60,000 nt of DNA from Membranipora membranacea (GCA_914767715.1 OU612071.1:10525493-10585492), one strand, 5' to 3'. Positions 1-11,449 are shown, counted from the first letter of the stretch. Translations and numbers: made by a program. The notes: generated from the letters alone by a model not told the origin.

Positions 1-345
1 GGAACAATGTGTGTTTTAAAACTGGCTTCTGTGGCTGAAGCCATTTCTGACACTGCAATTAAGCTTGCATGGAGAGAGACCCAGAAAAATGATGGGTACA
101 GACAACCTGAGATGCTGCACTTCGCTCTCATGGAGAACAACCACTTTAGGTACCACGGATATAGAAATTATATCTCTTTCATTCATGGTCACCTAGGGAA
201 GCATAGACGGTTGATAATAATCCCTGTTTGTGTCACCAAACATCTTCGACACCGATTTCCAGATCCTAAAGGAGAGTACACAGGCTTCTTACCAGGAAGG
301 AATGGTGATGTGGATGAGATCCTTTGTGCCCTCCATCAGCACTAA
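1..345 (+). CDS. C-terminal exon of a P2X7-intracellular-domain-like protein (5' partial)
   Basis: The frame is open from the first base of the window to a TAA at 343-345, so the 5' part lies outside. About 115 residues are visible. The stretch FRYHGYRNYISFIHGHLGKH followed by RRLIIIPVCV, then HRFPDPKGEYTGF, follows the pattern 'YR.F..W.hg.LGk..R.viPsCvv..IR..FP...G.YtGF' of the P2X purinoreceptor 7 intracellular domain. That domain is common as a stand-alone module in invertebrate and fish proteins, where it is a zinc-binding cytoplasmic domain rather than a channel. The Cys-rich N-terminal half of the domain is not in the window. No membrane segment is visible. Nothing shows whether it joins a THAP or other transposon-derived module upstream. 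The match is from memory of the pattern, not a search. Confidence 0.72.
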   Translation, partial: GTMCVLKLASVAEAISDTAIKLAWRETQKNDGYRQPEMLHFALMENNHFRYHGYRNYISFIHGHLGKHRRLIIIPVCVTKHLRHRFPDPKGEYTGFLPGRNGDVDEILCALHQH

Positions 346-943
346 CTCACTGTATTTATCTATGTAACCCCACAACGGCCCTTTTCAGGGCCATCATCTC
401 TTTACCCAAAGAGTTTGTTCAACCTCATACGCACTGGTGTTGTAGTGTACAGTGCATATATATATATGCAGTTGATGCCTTGATCAGCCATCAGCAGGCC
501 TTCATATGACAGCACATCCTTACAGTAGTCTCTCTCACGATCTCTGATCTGTGTACTGGTTGTAATAACACTATACCCTGTTCACGGTAAGTTAATGATA
601 AATACACTGCTAACAAGCTCCAATGTATCATTACTATTTCATAGCCGTTGAATTTCGAAAGCATCCATCAGTTTCACCAAGTAGCATTACTGTATCATTT
701 TTCATAAGCTTTGATAACTATTGCCAATTATATTGCTGACACTGGTCATAATGAATGAATGCTAATTGCTTACTCACAGAGGGCGGCACGTGAAGCCTGA
801 TGCTAAAGGCCCCCCTTCTGGTTTCAGTTTGCTCAGCGGTTTCCCTCCCTCCCCTACTCCCGACTGGCTCGCCACCTCAGTGACAACGGGGGAGTCTAAC
901 CCCTCATGCACCCGTCGTCGCCACGTGAGGCCGCCTCTTTTAC
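346..943. other. Intergenic stretch
   Basis: No convincing gene is seen. The short frame at 766-963 on the plus strand overlaps the last exon of the minus-strand THAP gene and looks like its shadow. A (TA) run lies near 457-466. Confidence 0.5.
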
Positions 944-3900
944 TTACTTCTTCATTCGGCTGATGAAGTCTTTCCTGAGCTGCTCATGAGTTGGTGGGAT
1001 CACTCGAGTTGGCCTCACTGTTTGGGTATCCTGGACAAAATGGAAATCATAAGATGATCTAGCCTAATGTTGATATGGTTGATGTATTTTAAATTGGATG
1101 AAAGATGTTGACTTACCAGTATCGATCAGATGCATTTTTGTAATTCCATTGAATTTATCATTGAAGCAACACACTAGTAAATTGTTTTTTTTTTGCATAT
1201 CGTATTACACTGCACAGGATATCATGCGATTTTCTGCTGGGGATGATTAATTTTAAGTTACTTACTGGACGCTTTCTCTGCGTTGGTTTTTGAGCTGCGT
1301 CTAACACCTCAGCAGTCAGCAGTTTGACAAAGTTACGAGATTTCCTCTCGTACACTCTGGCACAGCGCCACTCCTTGGAGAACTTGTTCCAAGTTCTTTT
1401 AACTTTCATCTCTCCGTCATCATCTGTTTAGCAAAACAAATGGACTTTAATATTTAAACATCGGTGGATGGAGGAAAAAACCATCTCACCAACTTATTAG
1501 ACGATGGCATTTTAATTCCCCAATCTGATTTTGTGATCAATACTCGTCCAGCTGTGATTGGTATCTTTTCCATATGGTCAAGAGCATCTAAGTCGAACGG
1601 TAATTCCCATTTATTTTTTAGCACTTTCAAAATGATGAAGCGTAACTCACCGAGGAGCACCGGACGACCTGTGTTTTCGTTATGATCAATGACTGCTAGT
1701 CTGACACGAGCCTGGAACGAGGGCATATCAAAGTTCAGCCTCTTCGGAGCATACTTATTTGTCAAACTATTGATGTTCTCAATCATCCCTGTAAGTATAT
1801 AAGATTAGAAGTAGTATTAGGCTATCCAGATTCCTCTGGACCATTCATGATGTGTATAAAACTTGGACGATCTCAATTGAAATAAATGTGATGTCTATCC
1901 CATAAGATTTGTCCGGTTGGTTGGTTGGTTGTTGGTTAGACCAATGCCCTGTCACACAATTGATTTTACCGTTATATTATAATTCAATTTTGACAATAGT
2001 TGTATGTATACAGAGAAGCTTGTGTGGTGAACTGACAGACCAGTGTGGATTGACTCTGACAATTTAGCCAGAGATTTACGGAAGTGAGGTTTCTCCAGCT
2101 CCGTAATTAGAAGATTGTGGGCAGGGCTGCCCTTCTCGAGCCACTCCCATTGACGAATTTCATCTCTACAAATTATATTGGTAGGTAAGTGAAACTTTTG
2201 TCACAAGTGGACAGAAATAGCAATCTGAGAGCCAACAGATTACTTTAGTTCATGCTCCCTATAAATATTTGTATTCAGATGTTCACAAAGTTGCCCTCTC
2301 TTTGGGTAAGGAAAACACGAGAGGACAACTTTAAAATATATATCATGTCTGATATTTTTCTGGCGTTCAGTCCTGTCAATCATTTCTCTTACCTGGACAT
2401 GGGGTCGTGTAGGCACCGTTTGATAGTATCATACCCCTCAAACTCATGCTTGTTCACCACATGAAACCGGCAAGAGTCAAAAATCTGAACCAGCAGGTCC
2501 GGGTCTCCACCACAGTTTGAAGCGGCATACCACATGTGGTTGGTAATGTGTTTGATCCAGGGGAGGAGTTTCTTCTTGTTCTACAAAACCGACAATATAT
2601 ATATCTGGAATAAATCTGTATTTATCTCTATTCTCATGGCATGACACGACCTGAATTTTGATTCCACTTGGCATGAGCTTGCATCAAAATAATGCTATGA
2701 CAGCTTCTATATAAGACCTTTCCCCCGGTAGGAAAATGCATGAAAGTTATTAATTTATATTGACCTATTGCGACCAGGGAAGGGTAGGGTATACACATTG
2801 TATCCTTCAACAGTGATAGAGGCTAGACTGTCAAGGTCCCGAGCTGCTTATTGCTGATCACATACTCCTAGCAGCTCATGTGTAGGTTTACCACCTGATA
2901 ACTTACCGATAATACAGGGAGAGCAGTGTGAGCATGAAAGAAAATAAAGTAAAATGAGAACTCGACTTTGCCACCATGGTGATTTTTATTTCACCGCGAG
3001 TGAATAGAAGTGAGAAGTGCAAAAATAACCGTAATGAATTCAAAACAAGTGTTAAACATTGCCATTAATAATAAAAAACAAAGTTTACTTGCAACAGTCA
3101 TAGGATGGTTATCAACAGTAGGCTAGAAAATAGAACAACACTTATGCAATAGTACCTGCCAGAACCCCTCGGCTTTTCACCGAGCTAACGTCCCCACCTG
3201 ATTGTATTTATCAGGCCATTCGCATGGCTATGTTACAAGCTGGCAGGCATGCCATGCGAATGAAAGACCGTCAAAGAATTGATTATGAGAAATTTAGAGT
3301 GGTCCTGGGGACGATGGGTACATATACTGCCCAAACCTTCCACCTTCAATGACAACGATAAACGTTGCTGTTAAAAGGTTGACTATGGTACTTCACACCC
3401 TAACATAGCCAGCTGCTCACAATCACACAGAGGTTTGCAGCAAAAATACTTTACCTTAGTCACAATCATTAGCAACCAAGGAGTAACATATACTCAATTA
3501 CTAATGGAAGACTACTTCAGTTGTAGCACTCAGTCTTTTTGGAGGTTTGTCAAGATGGAAAAACATACTTTTTGGTGTGACTGGATAGGACCATTGCCAG
3601 GCATAGCCGCCTGTCTTAGCATACTAGGTCAGACCAACCAACCTTATGAAGGATAGTGTGATGACATGGATGGAACACTCTAGGAACTGCCTGTGGCCGG
3701 TTGTTCTGCTTGGACTGCTAAGAATCATTCATTCATTTCAGCACATGAGCTATAAGTTGTATGCCTCATAAAGTATGTTATGACTCACCTCTTTAGTCTG
3801 TATGGCCAGAGAAGGCACAGCATGAGCAAGCAGAGCATACATGCTCTTACTCCCACACCTCACTCTTACAACACACTCTCTCTCAAAATGTCTGCTGCAT

Positions 3901-4042
3901 ATGAGTGGTTTTAGGTTGGCACTCTGGGCAAGGGTGGGCAGTTTACTACACCATAGAACAAAATCATCACCTGAAGTAGGGCAGAGAAATACAGGGTCTC
4001 TATAGGTCCTTGCCTGCCCACAAACAAAACATTTAGGTGCCA
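944..4042 (-). CDS. THAP-domain, Kolobok-like transposase gene (multi-exon)
   Basis: Minus-strand exons are 3789-4042 (THAP), then, after unresolved exons, 2393-2580, 2041-2165, 1651-1788, 1266-1423 and 944-1030 (ending AAGAAGTAA). From 2580 downward every junction keeps frame (phases 2, 1, 1, 0), with GT donors and AG acceptors; the 2041 donor, GTCTGT, is weak. The THAP exon has Cys5-x2-Cys8, a Trp at 31, Cys49-x2-His52 and an AVPSL box, the full C2CH plan. The C-terminal exons read WIKHITNHMWYAASNCGGDP, then a His/Asn-rich segment, SPAHN, IHTG, NKYAPKRLNF and a final ARVRLAVIDHNEN. These match a THAP-linked transposase family widespread in fish and corals that I associate with Kolobok. The central catalytic exons expected between 2581 and 3788 were not identified. 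The THAP exon begins at an acceptor (…ACAG|TGGCACC), so the initiating exon is upstream and not found. It could be a domesticated gene or a recent element. Confidence 0.75.
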
Positions 4043-4324
4043 CTGTTATTCAAAGATTACTTCTTTATTTGCTCAACAGTTAAAACCGAGGAAATTTAAA
4101 TACCCACCAAACACTGTTTTGTGATTGGTTTGTGAATTTCAATTAAGCCAATCATCTTAGGTTTTTCTACTACGGAAACAAAATGGCGGATGAGAGTGTG
4201 CAACTGTAATATTTCAATATTTTTAATTTAATATTTATTTATTACATATAAATTTAGAAAAAGGAAGTCATCATGCATCAAATATTAAAATATAACTTTT
4301 GTGGTTGTAATCTGCTTTAAACTT

Positions 4325-4510
4325 TATGTGTTGGCGCAACGGTAAGCATGCTTGCTATACACTGCCAGGCGATTGGTGTCGCAAGAGTTTGGGTTTCGAC
4401 TCTGACTTGTGCGGCTTTCAAAGATGATTGTTCCAGCCCCCAGCACTCTTGAGTGCTATGAAACCTCTCTACAAAGCTATATTCATGGCATCTACTGAGT
4501 AAAAGAAAAC
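4325..4510 (+). mobile_element. tRNA-derived SINE
   Basis: A tRNA-like head has a good A box (TTGGCGCAACGGTAAGC, about 4331-4347) and a B box (GGGTTTCGACTCT, about 4391-4403). The ~60-base spacing is typical of an internal RNA polymerase III promoter. It lacks a clean acceptor stem and a perfect GGTTCGANTCC, so it is not a working tRNA. A non-tRNA body with CAGCCCCCAGCACTC follows. The 3' end near 4510 is uncertain. The minus-strand open frame here is accidental. Confidence 0.65.
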
Positions 4511-5709
4511 ACACCGAGGACTCTGACATCAAATGGAACTGCCTTCCTATGAATTTATTAAATTTATCAAAGCAAAGTGTTTACATGAAACCCGATATAA
4601 CTTACTGGTTGAAATGAATAATAAAATATGGAATCACAACCACAACAACTTCTGTCTTACAGTGAGAGAGCATCATTGGCACTAGATTTGTATTTTCAAA
4701 CCATCTACTATATAACACATTTTCAACCAACGTTTTTCATCGCTAGCCAAAAGTTCGAGCCTTGATTAATCTAGGAATTAGGTATTCATAGTGGTACAAT
4801 TTATCTTGATTCTGTTGCACTATCAGATCTACATACAGTTTCATCCAAATCTTCCCAATTCTGACCCAATTTTTCACCAAGCAGCGTACTCAGTGAAAAA
4901 GCCTGCCACAGCAGTTTCTGTGGGTGAGTTATTTCTTGCTGAGATTGCTGCATCCTGCTCTTCAATGCACGGAACATAGGCTTGGCTACCAATCCAACTC
5001 ATTCAATGTGTGAGTATTTCTGAGGCCTTACATCAAATGAAATTTTAGTGTTGAAATTAGGCTGAGATTATGTTGATAATGATGTCATATCATTTTGAAG
5101 TCTGCCACAAAGGTGAACCAGCTTTTTGGAGTTACATCCACACTCCTAGTCATAACACAATTAAAACTTCAATGAAATTCTGATGACATTGGCCTTCTTT
5201 AAAATACAAAGTTGAACCTTTGCTTCGGATGTGCGTCAATTACATCATAATTTGTTACATTAATTTGATTATTTATAAAAAAATACTCTGTAATAATAAA
5301 GATCTGAGAATAGCTCCTTAATTGTTATTGATTGTATCCATGTTTCGCGACAGTTTGCTCTACTTTGCAAAAAAAACTAAATTACATATCCTCATTCCAT
5401 GTTTATACTGGCATCCATTAAAATCAACAAAAATAATTTAATGAAACTAGTTTGCGACGCCCATCACAAATCTCCGCCCAATGTAAAACGATATTTAGCG
5501 GTGAATTGTTAGAAGGAATGTTCTCGCCTTTATTGCACATGCAAGTTGATAGCTGGGTAAAATCTACTCCGCCATAATACTTTATATCAAATCCCACTTG
5601 GCTATTTAAACTCCCATCTATTTATGTAAACTCTGATCTAGTTAAATTATCTCCCACCAAGTTATATTGACTCCCATCTAGTCATATAAATGACTTTACT
5701 ATATTGTAG
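4511..5709. other. Non-coding stretch upstream of the kinase exons
   Basis: I searched for kinase-domain exons (DFG, APE, catalytic loop) on the plus strand and found none. The short open frames near 4791-4992 on both strands have no recognisable content. Short near-repeats of 'ACTCCCATCTA' occur near 5608-5682. Confidence 0.5.
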
Positions 5710-6397
<688 letters not shown>

Positions 6398-6411
6398 CAG
6401 TGCTATCACAT

Positions 6412-6512
6412 CTATTTACGCTATTTATAGCACCACCATCACGCTATTTATAGCAGCTGCTCTATTTATAGCAAAGCACGGCTATTTATAGCAGCGGATG
6501 CGCTATTTATAG
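6412..6512 (+). promoter_or_regulatory. Array of five CTATTTATAG boxes in the PKN-like 3'UTR
   Basis: CTATTTATAG occurs exactly at 6421, 6444, 6462, 6482 and 6503, spaced 18-23 bases apart, with a degenerate copy (CTATTTACG) at 6412. The spacers differ in sequence, so the box, not the whole unit, is what is kept. The array starts 14 bases after the stop codon. As RNA each box contains UAUUUAU, the core of class II AU-rich elements bound by TTP/ZFP36-type proteins. As DNA each is a perfect MEF2 consensus (CTA(A/T)4TAG). The 3'UTR position favours the RNA reading. Function is inferred. Confidence 0.6.
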
Positions 6513-6519
6513 CTCATTA

Positions 6520-7300
6520 CTTATACAGAGTCAGCTAACGCCAAAACCACTCATCTTGTTCTCTTAGCCTTTATATTATCATGTTAGTATTCACTTCTAC
6601 TACATGGACGCTTTCTTTGGTATTATTAATAGTATGAATAATATTGACATCTATTAATTCAATGCCAGAATCTTATTGTTTTTTTTGTTGAGAGATTATT
6701 TGAGAAATAAGCCATTGTAGGAGAAAAACTAATGTGTTATCTTTGACACAGGAGCATAACTTCAGAATTCCATGACTATGCAGTAGTTCTTAGTTAGACA
6801 AATGCTGCAATTAAAAGGCGAGATTTGGTAATGTTATGAAAATAAGAATAGTATATATGCGGAGAACTAATATGTCAGTCAGTCATCCTAGCATCATCTT
6901 CCTCTCTGACATGCTCGCGTTAGACCTCATGTGATAATTTATAACAAACTTTCATTCAATCTTTTAACTAGACCAGCTCACGAATGTTTTTTTTTGCGAC
7001 CTTCGTTAAATATGATGAATAGATTTGAAGGTTTGAGAATAATGGTTTGTGAAATGAACTTTGGTGTTCGATTTTTTGTATTTCTATAACTTTTCATACA
7101 TAGTGTAATGGATTTCTCATTGTAAAGCAATTTATATCTACCACAAAATATAATGATCATTCTAACAATTAACTGTCCAACACAACATGTGCGACCATCA
7201 ATTTGTCTCGGTTATCATTGTAGCAAAGAAATAAATAGAAATGAACTTCAGTGCTGTTACCTACAATCTGACCTCACCACAACAGAAACAACTTTTCCAA
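6520..7300. other. Intergenic, AT-rich
   Basis: This probably holds the rest of the kinase 3'UTR and the upstream region of the small secreted-peptide gene. The minus-strand frame 6978-7160 has no recognisable features. Confidence 0.4.
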
Positions 7301-7304
7301 TAGT

Positions 7305-7442
7305 ATGAAGGTCTGCATTTTGAGTGCTCTTGTCCTACTGGTAACCGATGGTAGGGAACAACTCCCAATTCAGTCAAATTGTATGAAACTTGATAAGGTA
7401 GCAGTAAGTTACATGGCCATATGCTGGAACTTTTGGCACTAA
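7305..7442 (+). CDS. Small secreted peptide precursor (45 aa)
   Basis: The ATG sits one base after a good acceptor (TTTTCCAATAG|T), as in three other small peptide genes of the window. The product starts MKVCILSALVLLVTDG, a clean signal peptide, and continues for 29 residues with two cysteines (SNCMK and AICWNFWH) to a TAA. Just after the signal peptide the sequence reads GAT-G|GTAGGG, the same position and phase at which two other peptide genes here splice, so an intron may start at 7351. A second donor-like GTAAGT is inside the frame at 7403. The unspliced reading is given. It could be a secreted defence or signalling peptide. No family is recognised. Confidence 0.5.
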   Translation: MKVCILSALVLLVTDGREQLPIQSNCMKLDKVAVSYMAICWNFWH

Positions 7443-7449
7443 GGCTTTC

Positions 7450-8160
7450 TGCGAGCATTGTGGTAATGTTGAGGGATAATACAGTTACTAATGAATATAA
7501 CATTGGTGTCTATTTTGAAGCTGTTCCTCGATAGGAGACCGCGGTGCCTTATTGGTCCCTGTATTCAGGCTTGAATTGTCTGGATCATCAGCATAACAGC
7601 TCAGATGTGGGATCCTGATCTATTAATAGAATAGATATTAACTTGAGTTTGAGTTTTCAAAGATTGAGAGATTGCATCATTCTACCTGATTGCATGCATG
7701 TTAGACTAATCTTCACAAGGTGTCAAAAGTGATTGTGATTGACATTAAACTGGTGGTCTAGTGACTTACATGAGAGGACAGGCATGACAAACATTGAAAA
7801 CGGTTAAAAGAAAACTGTCTCTATCCTAAGATTACAGAGAACAGTTATCACCACCAGTATATATTTACTTATATATTTGAGCTGTGATTTGATGGTCTAT
7901 AGACTCGTACTTTGCAAGACTTTTCCATGCTTTTGTGCTTGTATCACAATTAATAATCAACTATTTGTTTTACTAAGGGTGCGCTAATATATGTATTTTC
8001 CAACTTTGACGATATTTACGGTAAGAACTAGTACTTTACATTACTTTATGTCAGCCCAGATCAAATAATATCAACAGCGAGTTAGTTACATATGTCCAAA
8101 ACTCCCTGATATCTAACAACAGTGGTAATTTCGCTTAGCTAGGAGTTCTCTTCACATGTT
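7450..8160. other. No gene seen
   Basis: Possible downstream exons of the 7305 peptide gene could lie here, but none could be supported. Confidence 0.35.
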
Positions 8161-8174
8161 TTATGAGGAGACAA

Positions 8175-8223
8175 TCATCACAGCTGACTTTTTCTTTTCC
8201 ATATGAAAAGTCAGCTGTGATGA
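8175..8223. repeat. Perfect 18-bp hairpin
   Basis: The arms at 8175-8192 and 8206-8223 are exact reverse complements (TCATCACAGCTGACTTTT), with a 13-base loop. The flanks do not pair further. The arm length is below a typical animal pre-miRNA stem. It may be a MITE remnant or a transcribed stem-loop. Confidence 0.6.
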
Positions 8224-8229
8224 ATTTCT

Positions 8230-9830
8230 CCTGCAGAGAACTTGCATATATACCAATCATGTTCTTTATGCAAATAGTTTCATCGACTGTGACTGTTTAT
8301 GCATTGAGAGAATGCTATGTAATTGGGAGGACAAGCCAAGGATCTGGGTGTGTGATTTGTCCTTCTGCCTGCAGGATAGACTTGATGACGCATTGAAATG
8401 AATGAAATGTATTGAAAGTAATTGCTACAACAAAATTCAGCTGTGACATTATTATTAGCATATTTAGATTCTATAATTTGTAGCGGCAAGCTTTTCGTGT
8501 ATGTGTTTGAATCGTATCTATATATAAAATCAAATAATAGTTATGAAAAGTCAAAGCATCTACATCCCTGTGATTCACTTTCTAGAGTGATGCCTTTTTT
8601 TTCGGGTTGAAGTGCTATAATGATAGAAAATTATTATGATGAACATAGCTTTTTAGCAAAAACTAAAACAAGCTTTGCATAAAGTCTACTGCAGGGTGCA
8701 TTCCTGTCGTTACAAGTAACATTGCAGCATATATTATTAGCATTTAAACGGGAGAAACCTTCAGTAGTCTTAACACCGTTTTGGTAACTGCTTAGAATAT
8801 GTAAATTATCAGTCCCCAAATCATGAAACCTTTTTAACATTTTTCAACCAATAACTTATTTTCATGCAATGACAGTGATATGCGTCCCTGCCAGTGATTT
8901 GAGTGTCATTGTTGAAATTATCTAATCAGAAAATAAGACTACATCAGCGATATCTTCTCAACTTCAGGTTATTATCTTGGGGACTTATTCGATTTTTTAT
9001 TTTGAGCCAGAAATTTTCCAATAAATACCGAGTAACGAGGCAGTGAAAATCAAATCAACTGGCGATCCTCTATCCGAAGAAATTTGAACCATTTTAGGGC
9101 CACAGAATATATCCCTAGGACTAGGATCATCTCGAAGCAGATATTTATCTCTTCTCCCCATGAATATTCCTACTATGGATCTCTTAGCGGGTTCTAAGTT
9201 GCCTGCCTCCTTCCCCTGAGTAGTTCTAGTGTCCGTGTCTGATCACTGCTCTCTATTGGTGAAGTGAAGATTCTCTTACGGTGAGTTGACCTACCAAACA
9301 CTTGACTGTTTGAAAGAAATTCGCTGAAAAATGCACAAATTCTCGACCGCAAATTACAGTGATGACTACAACATCCTTTATCAGAATGGTCTTAGATCTG
9401 GTCTGAGTAAGATCAGTACTATCTCAGACCACTGGATTGCTGGCTTGTACGAATATTTCACATAGTTCACACACCTCTTATCAAATGACCGATTACAAAA
9501 CTTGCATTCATTCAATGGGTCTAGCCAACTTTTCTTTTTCCCATCTATGAATAAATAAATCAGAATGATTAATAAACTCACACCTTTGAATTAAGGGGCA
9601 CATCAAAAATACACAACTTAGTTGAGGTTGAAAATATTATTCTGCAAAAATGATTGGATATTTCTTAAATATCATTTGCAGTGACATGAGCCCTCAAGCC
9701 AATCATGAATGACCCTGGTCAGTATTGTGATATGATTAATGCATCAAGAACATTGGAAATTTGTGTAAATTTACATAAAAATTTGCCTTTTTTGTATTTA
9801 TCAGGCTTTAAAAATCATAACTTGACCACC
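8230..9830. other. Non-coding stretch
   Basis: Several 60-70 codon frames lie here on both strands, overlapping and without features. None has a credible start, signal peptide or splice context. Confidence 0.4.
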
Positions 9831-9834
9831 TTAA

Positions 9835-10155
9835 ACAAAATTAATATTAAATTCCAGTAAGGTTACTGACCAGCTAAATATAAACGGACTTATACAAGCT
9901 GTCTGTCTAACATCAATATCTAGTGAACTGGTGCTGTATCTTCCGGGTGTCCTGCTGTTGTGTAAGAATGTAGGTGTGATTGATGATGTATTGCACAAGG
10001 CCTTTTTTAAGGTCTCTAATTGTATGCTGTTTATATTGGGTGTCTCTATGTTTATAGATCAATTCACGACAAAGGTTGATTTGCAGACGTTTGTTAAGGT
10101 CACCAGCTGCTATAAAAGCGCTGGGGATCAGAGGTACTTCGGTTTTGTGAAATAA
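9835..10155 (+). CDS. Uncharacterised terminal-exon candidate
   Basis: The frame is open for 107 codons from 9835 to TAA at 10153-10155. The stop overlaps an AATAAA polyadenylation-type hexamer (GTGAAATAAAAC). Possible acceptors are TTCCAG near 9855 and GACCAG near 9873. The protein has a hydrophobic centre (LVLYLPGVLLL, and MLFILGVSMFI) and a polar end with KVTSCYKSAGDQRYFGF. No Met starts it well, so if real it is a last exon. No family is recognised. In DNA this AT-rich a chance frame of this length is uncommon but not impossible. Confidence 0.3.
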   Translation, partial: TKLILNSSKVTDQLNINGLIQAVCLTSISSELVLYLPGVLLLCKNVGVIDDVLHKAFFKVSNCMLFILGVSMFIDQFTTKVDLQTFVKVTSCYKSAGDQRYFGFVK

Positions 10156-10505
10156 AACTTAAAAGCCAATTTCACTGTTTTGAGGAGCGTCTTTATTTTC
10201 ATCAATATCTTCTATCATCTAAGCGCAAGGTCAGTTTACAAATATATACTTATACATAAAAAATATATAATAAATATAAAATACATAAACATATAAAATT
10301 TACACACTGTTGAAATTTTTCTCCTGGAGGGGTGCTATGCTTAATTTTCATATCTGCTAACCACTTATTAATTATGAAAATTAACCAATTTTTCCAATTT
10401 ATTTCATGATTCAAATTTATCATCGATGTAAGCATGATAATCAAAAAAACATTTCCAATGCTGGTTTTTTTCATTCAGCTAGTTGAGCTGCACAGTGACA
10501 CAGCA

Positions 10506-10667
10506 ATGAAGCTAGTCGTTCTCCTGGTGGTGCTGTTTGTTTACCTTGTTTTCACTGACGGTAAACTGTACAACCTTAACGATGATTACTATAAACTGTG
10601 TACTGGTTCTGGTTGTGGTAGACGTCCGGAGCCAGCACCCAGGAAGATGAGAGTCGACAATCTCTGA
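10506..10667 (+). CDS. Small secreted, neuropeptide-like precursor (53 aa)
   Basis: A strong acceptor (TTTTTTTCATTCAG at 10465-10478) precedes a 27-base leader and ATG 10506. The product begins MKLVVLLVVLFVYLVFTDG, a signal peptide, then an acidic, Tyr-rich stretch (KLYNLNDDYYKL). A two-cysteine loop CTGSGC follows, directly followed by GRR and then PEPAPRKMRVDNL. Gly followed by two Arg is the standard signal for prohormone cleavage with C-terminal amidation. The plan, a short Cys ring plus amide, recalls cyclic amidated neuropeptides in general. No homology to a named one is claimed. GAC-G|GTAAAC after the signal peptide is a possible donor at the same place as in sister genes. The unspliced frame is preferred because the mature part makes sense. 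Confidence 0.55.
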   Translation: MKLVVLLVVLFVYLVFTDGKLYNLNDDYYKLCTGSGCGRRPEPAPRKMRVDNL

Positions 10668-10728
10668 AGATGAGATGGCTAGTAAGTAAATATTTTCTGA
10701 CTATTCTCATAATTGTATATATGTGTGA

Positions 10729-10785
10729 ACTTGTGGTAAACTTGTGGTAAACTTGTGGTAAACGTGTGGTAAACTTGTGGTAGAC
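10729..10785. repeat. 12-bp tandem repeat (GTGGTAAACTTG)n
   Basis: About five copies of GTGGTAAACTTG lie just downstream of the neuropeptide-like gene. They vary by single bases (one ACGTGTGG). Confidence 0.85.
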
Positions 10786-10799
10786 TTTGTGTAGATTTA

Positions 10800-11320
10800 C
10801 TAACTAACCTTCTAGACAAAATAATATAGGATTATATTAGATATTATTCTGTCTAAAATTGTTGTTTATTGTTCAATATTAATTTTTATTATTGTTTATT
10901 ATATTTCCAACATTCCTGCAGTTTAATAAACTTATGCATAGATCTCATCTTGAGAGAATAGAAAAGCAAATGACAAGAATCATTGGTGAGTCGATAAACA
11001 ATAGTAAATTTTTTTAAAACTAATTATTCATCAATCTTCAAATTTTTCAAACCATCTATGTCTAGACATTTTATTCATTGGAGTTTTGGTATTATCTCTC
11101 TAAACTTGCAATACCATCCAAGGTGAATACAAGTATTTATAATACACAATTTCACTACAATCACACTGGAAATTTGATAAAAGTGCATTATGGAATACTC
11201 ATCAAATTGCTTTTTTATTAGTTATCCTCTATATTCTATTCTGGTGGACAGCTTGAATTTTCATATCTGAAGTCAGATGTTTCTTTCCTAGTGGTTTGAC
11301 TGATAGCACTGGTAGCACTG
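10800..11320. other. No gene seen
   Basis: AT-rich sequence without a supported frame, lying between two tandem arrays. Confidence 0.4.
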
Positions 11321-11327
11321 TGCTACC

Positions 11328-11442
11328 AGGTCACACATAGGTCACCGTGAAATGAGGTCACTGTGAGGTCACTGTGAGGTCACTGTGAGGTCACCATGAG
11401 TTCACACGGAGGTCACTCAGAGGTCAGGAGATCATGAGTTCA
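11328..11442 (+). promoter_or_regulatory. DR5-spaced array of nuclear-receptor half-sites
   Basis: AGGTCA occurs at 11328, 11339, 11355, 11366, 11377, 11388, 11410 and 11421, and AGTTCA at 11399 and 11437. Nearly all are spaced by exactly 5 bases; two gaps are 10. The half-sites are kept while several spacers differ (CTGTG, CCATG, CACGG, CTCAG, CACAT). AGGTCA-n5-AGGTCA is the DR5 element of RAR/RXR-type receptors. It may equally be an 11-bp minisatellite that happens to contain the motif. No transcript start is identified nearby. Confidence 0.5.
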
Positions 11443-11449
11443 TGCAATC

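Noticed and set aside
4331-4403. Functional tRNA gene
   Set aside because: The A and B boxes are present, but the acceptor and anticodon stems do not pair convincingly. It is read as a SINE.
4317-4532. Minus-strand 71-codon ORF
   Set aside because: It overlaps the tRNA-like SINE head and body in antisense.
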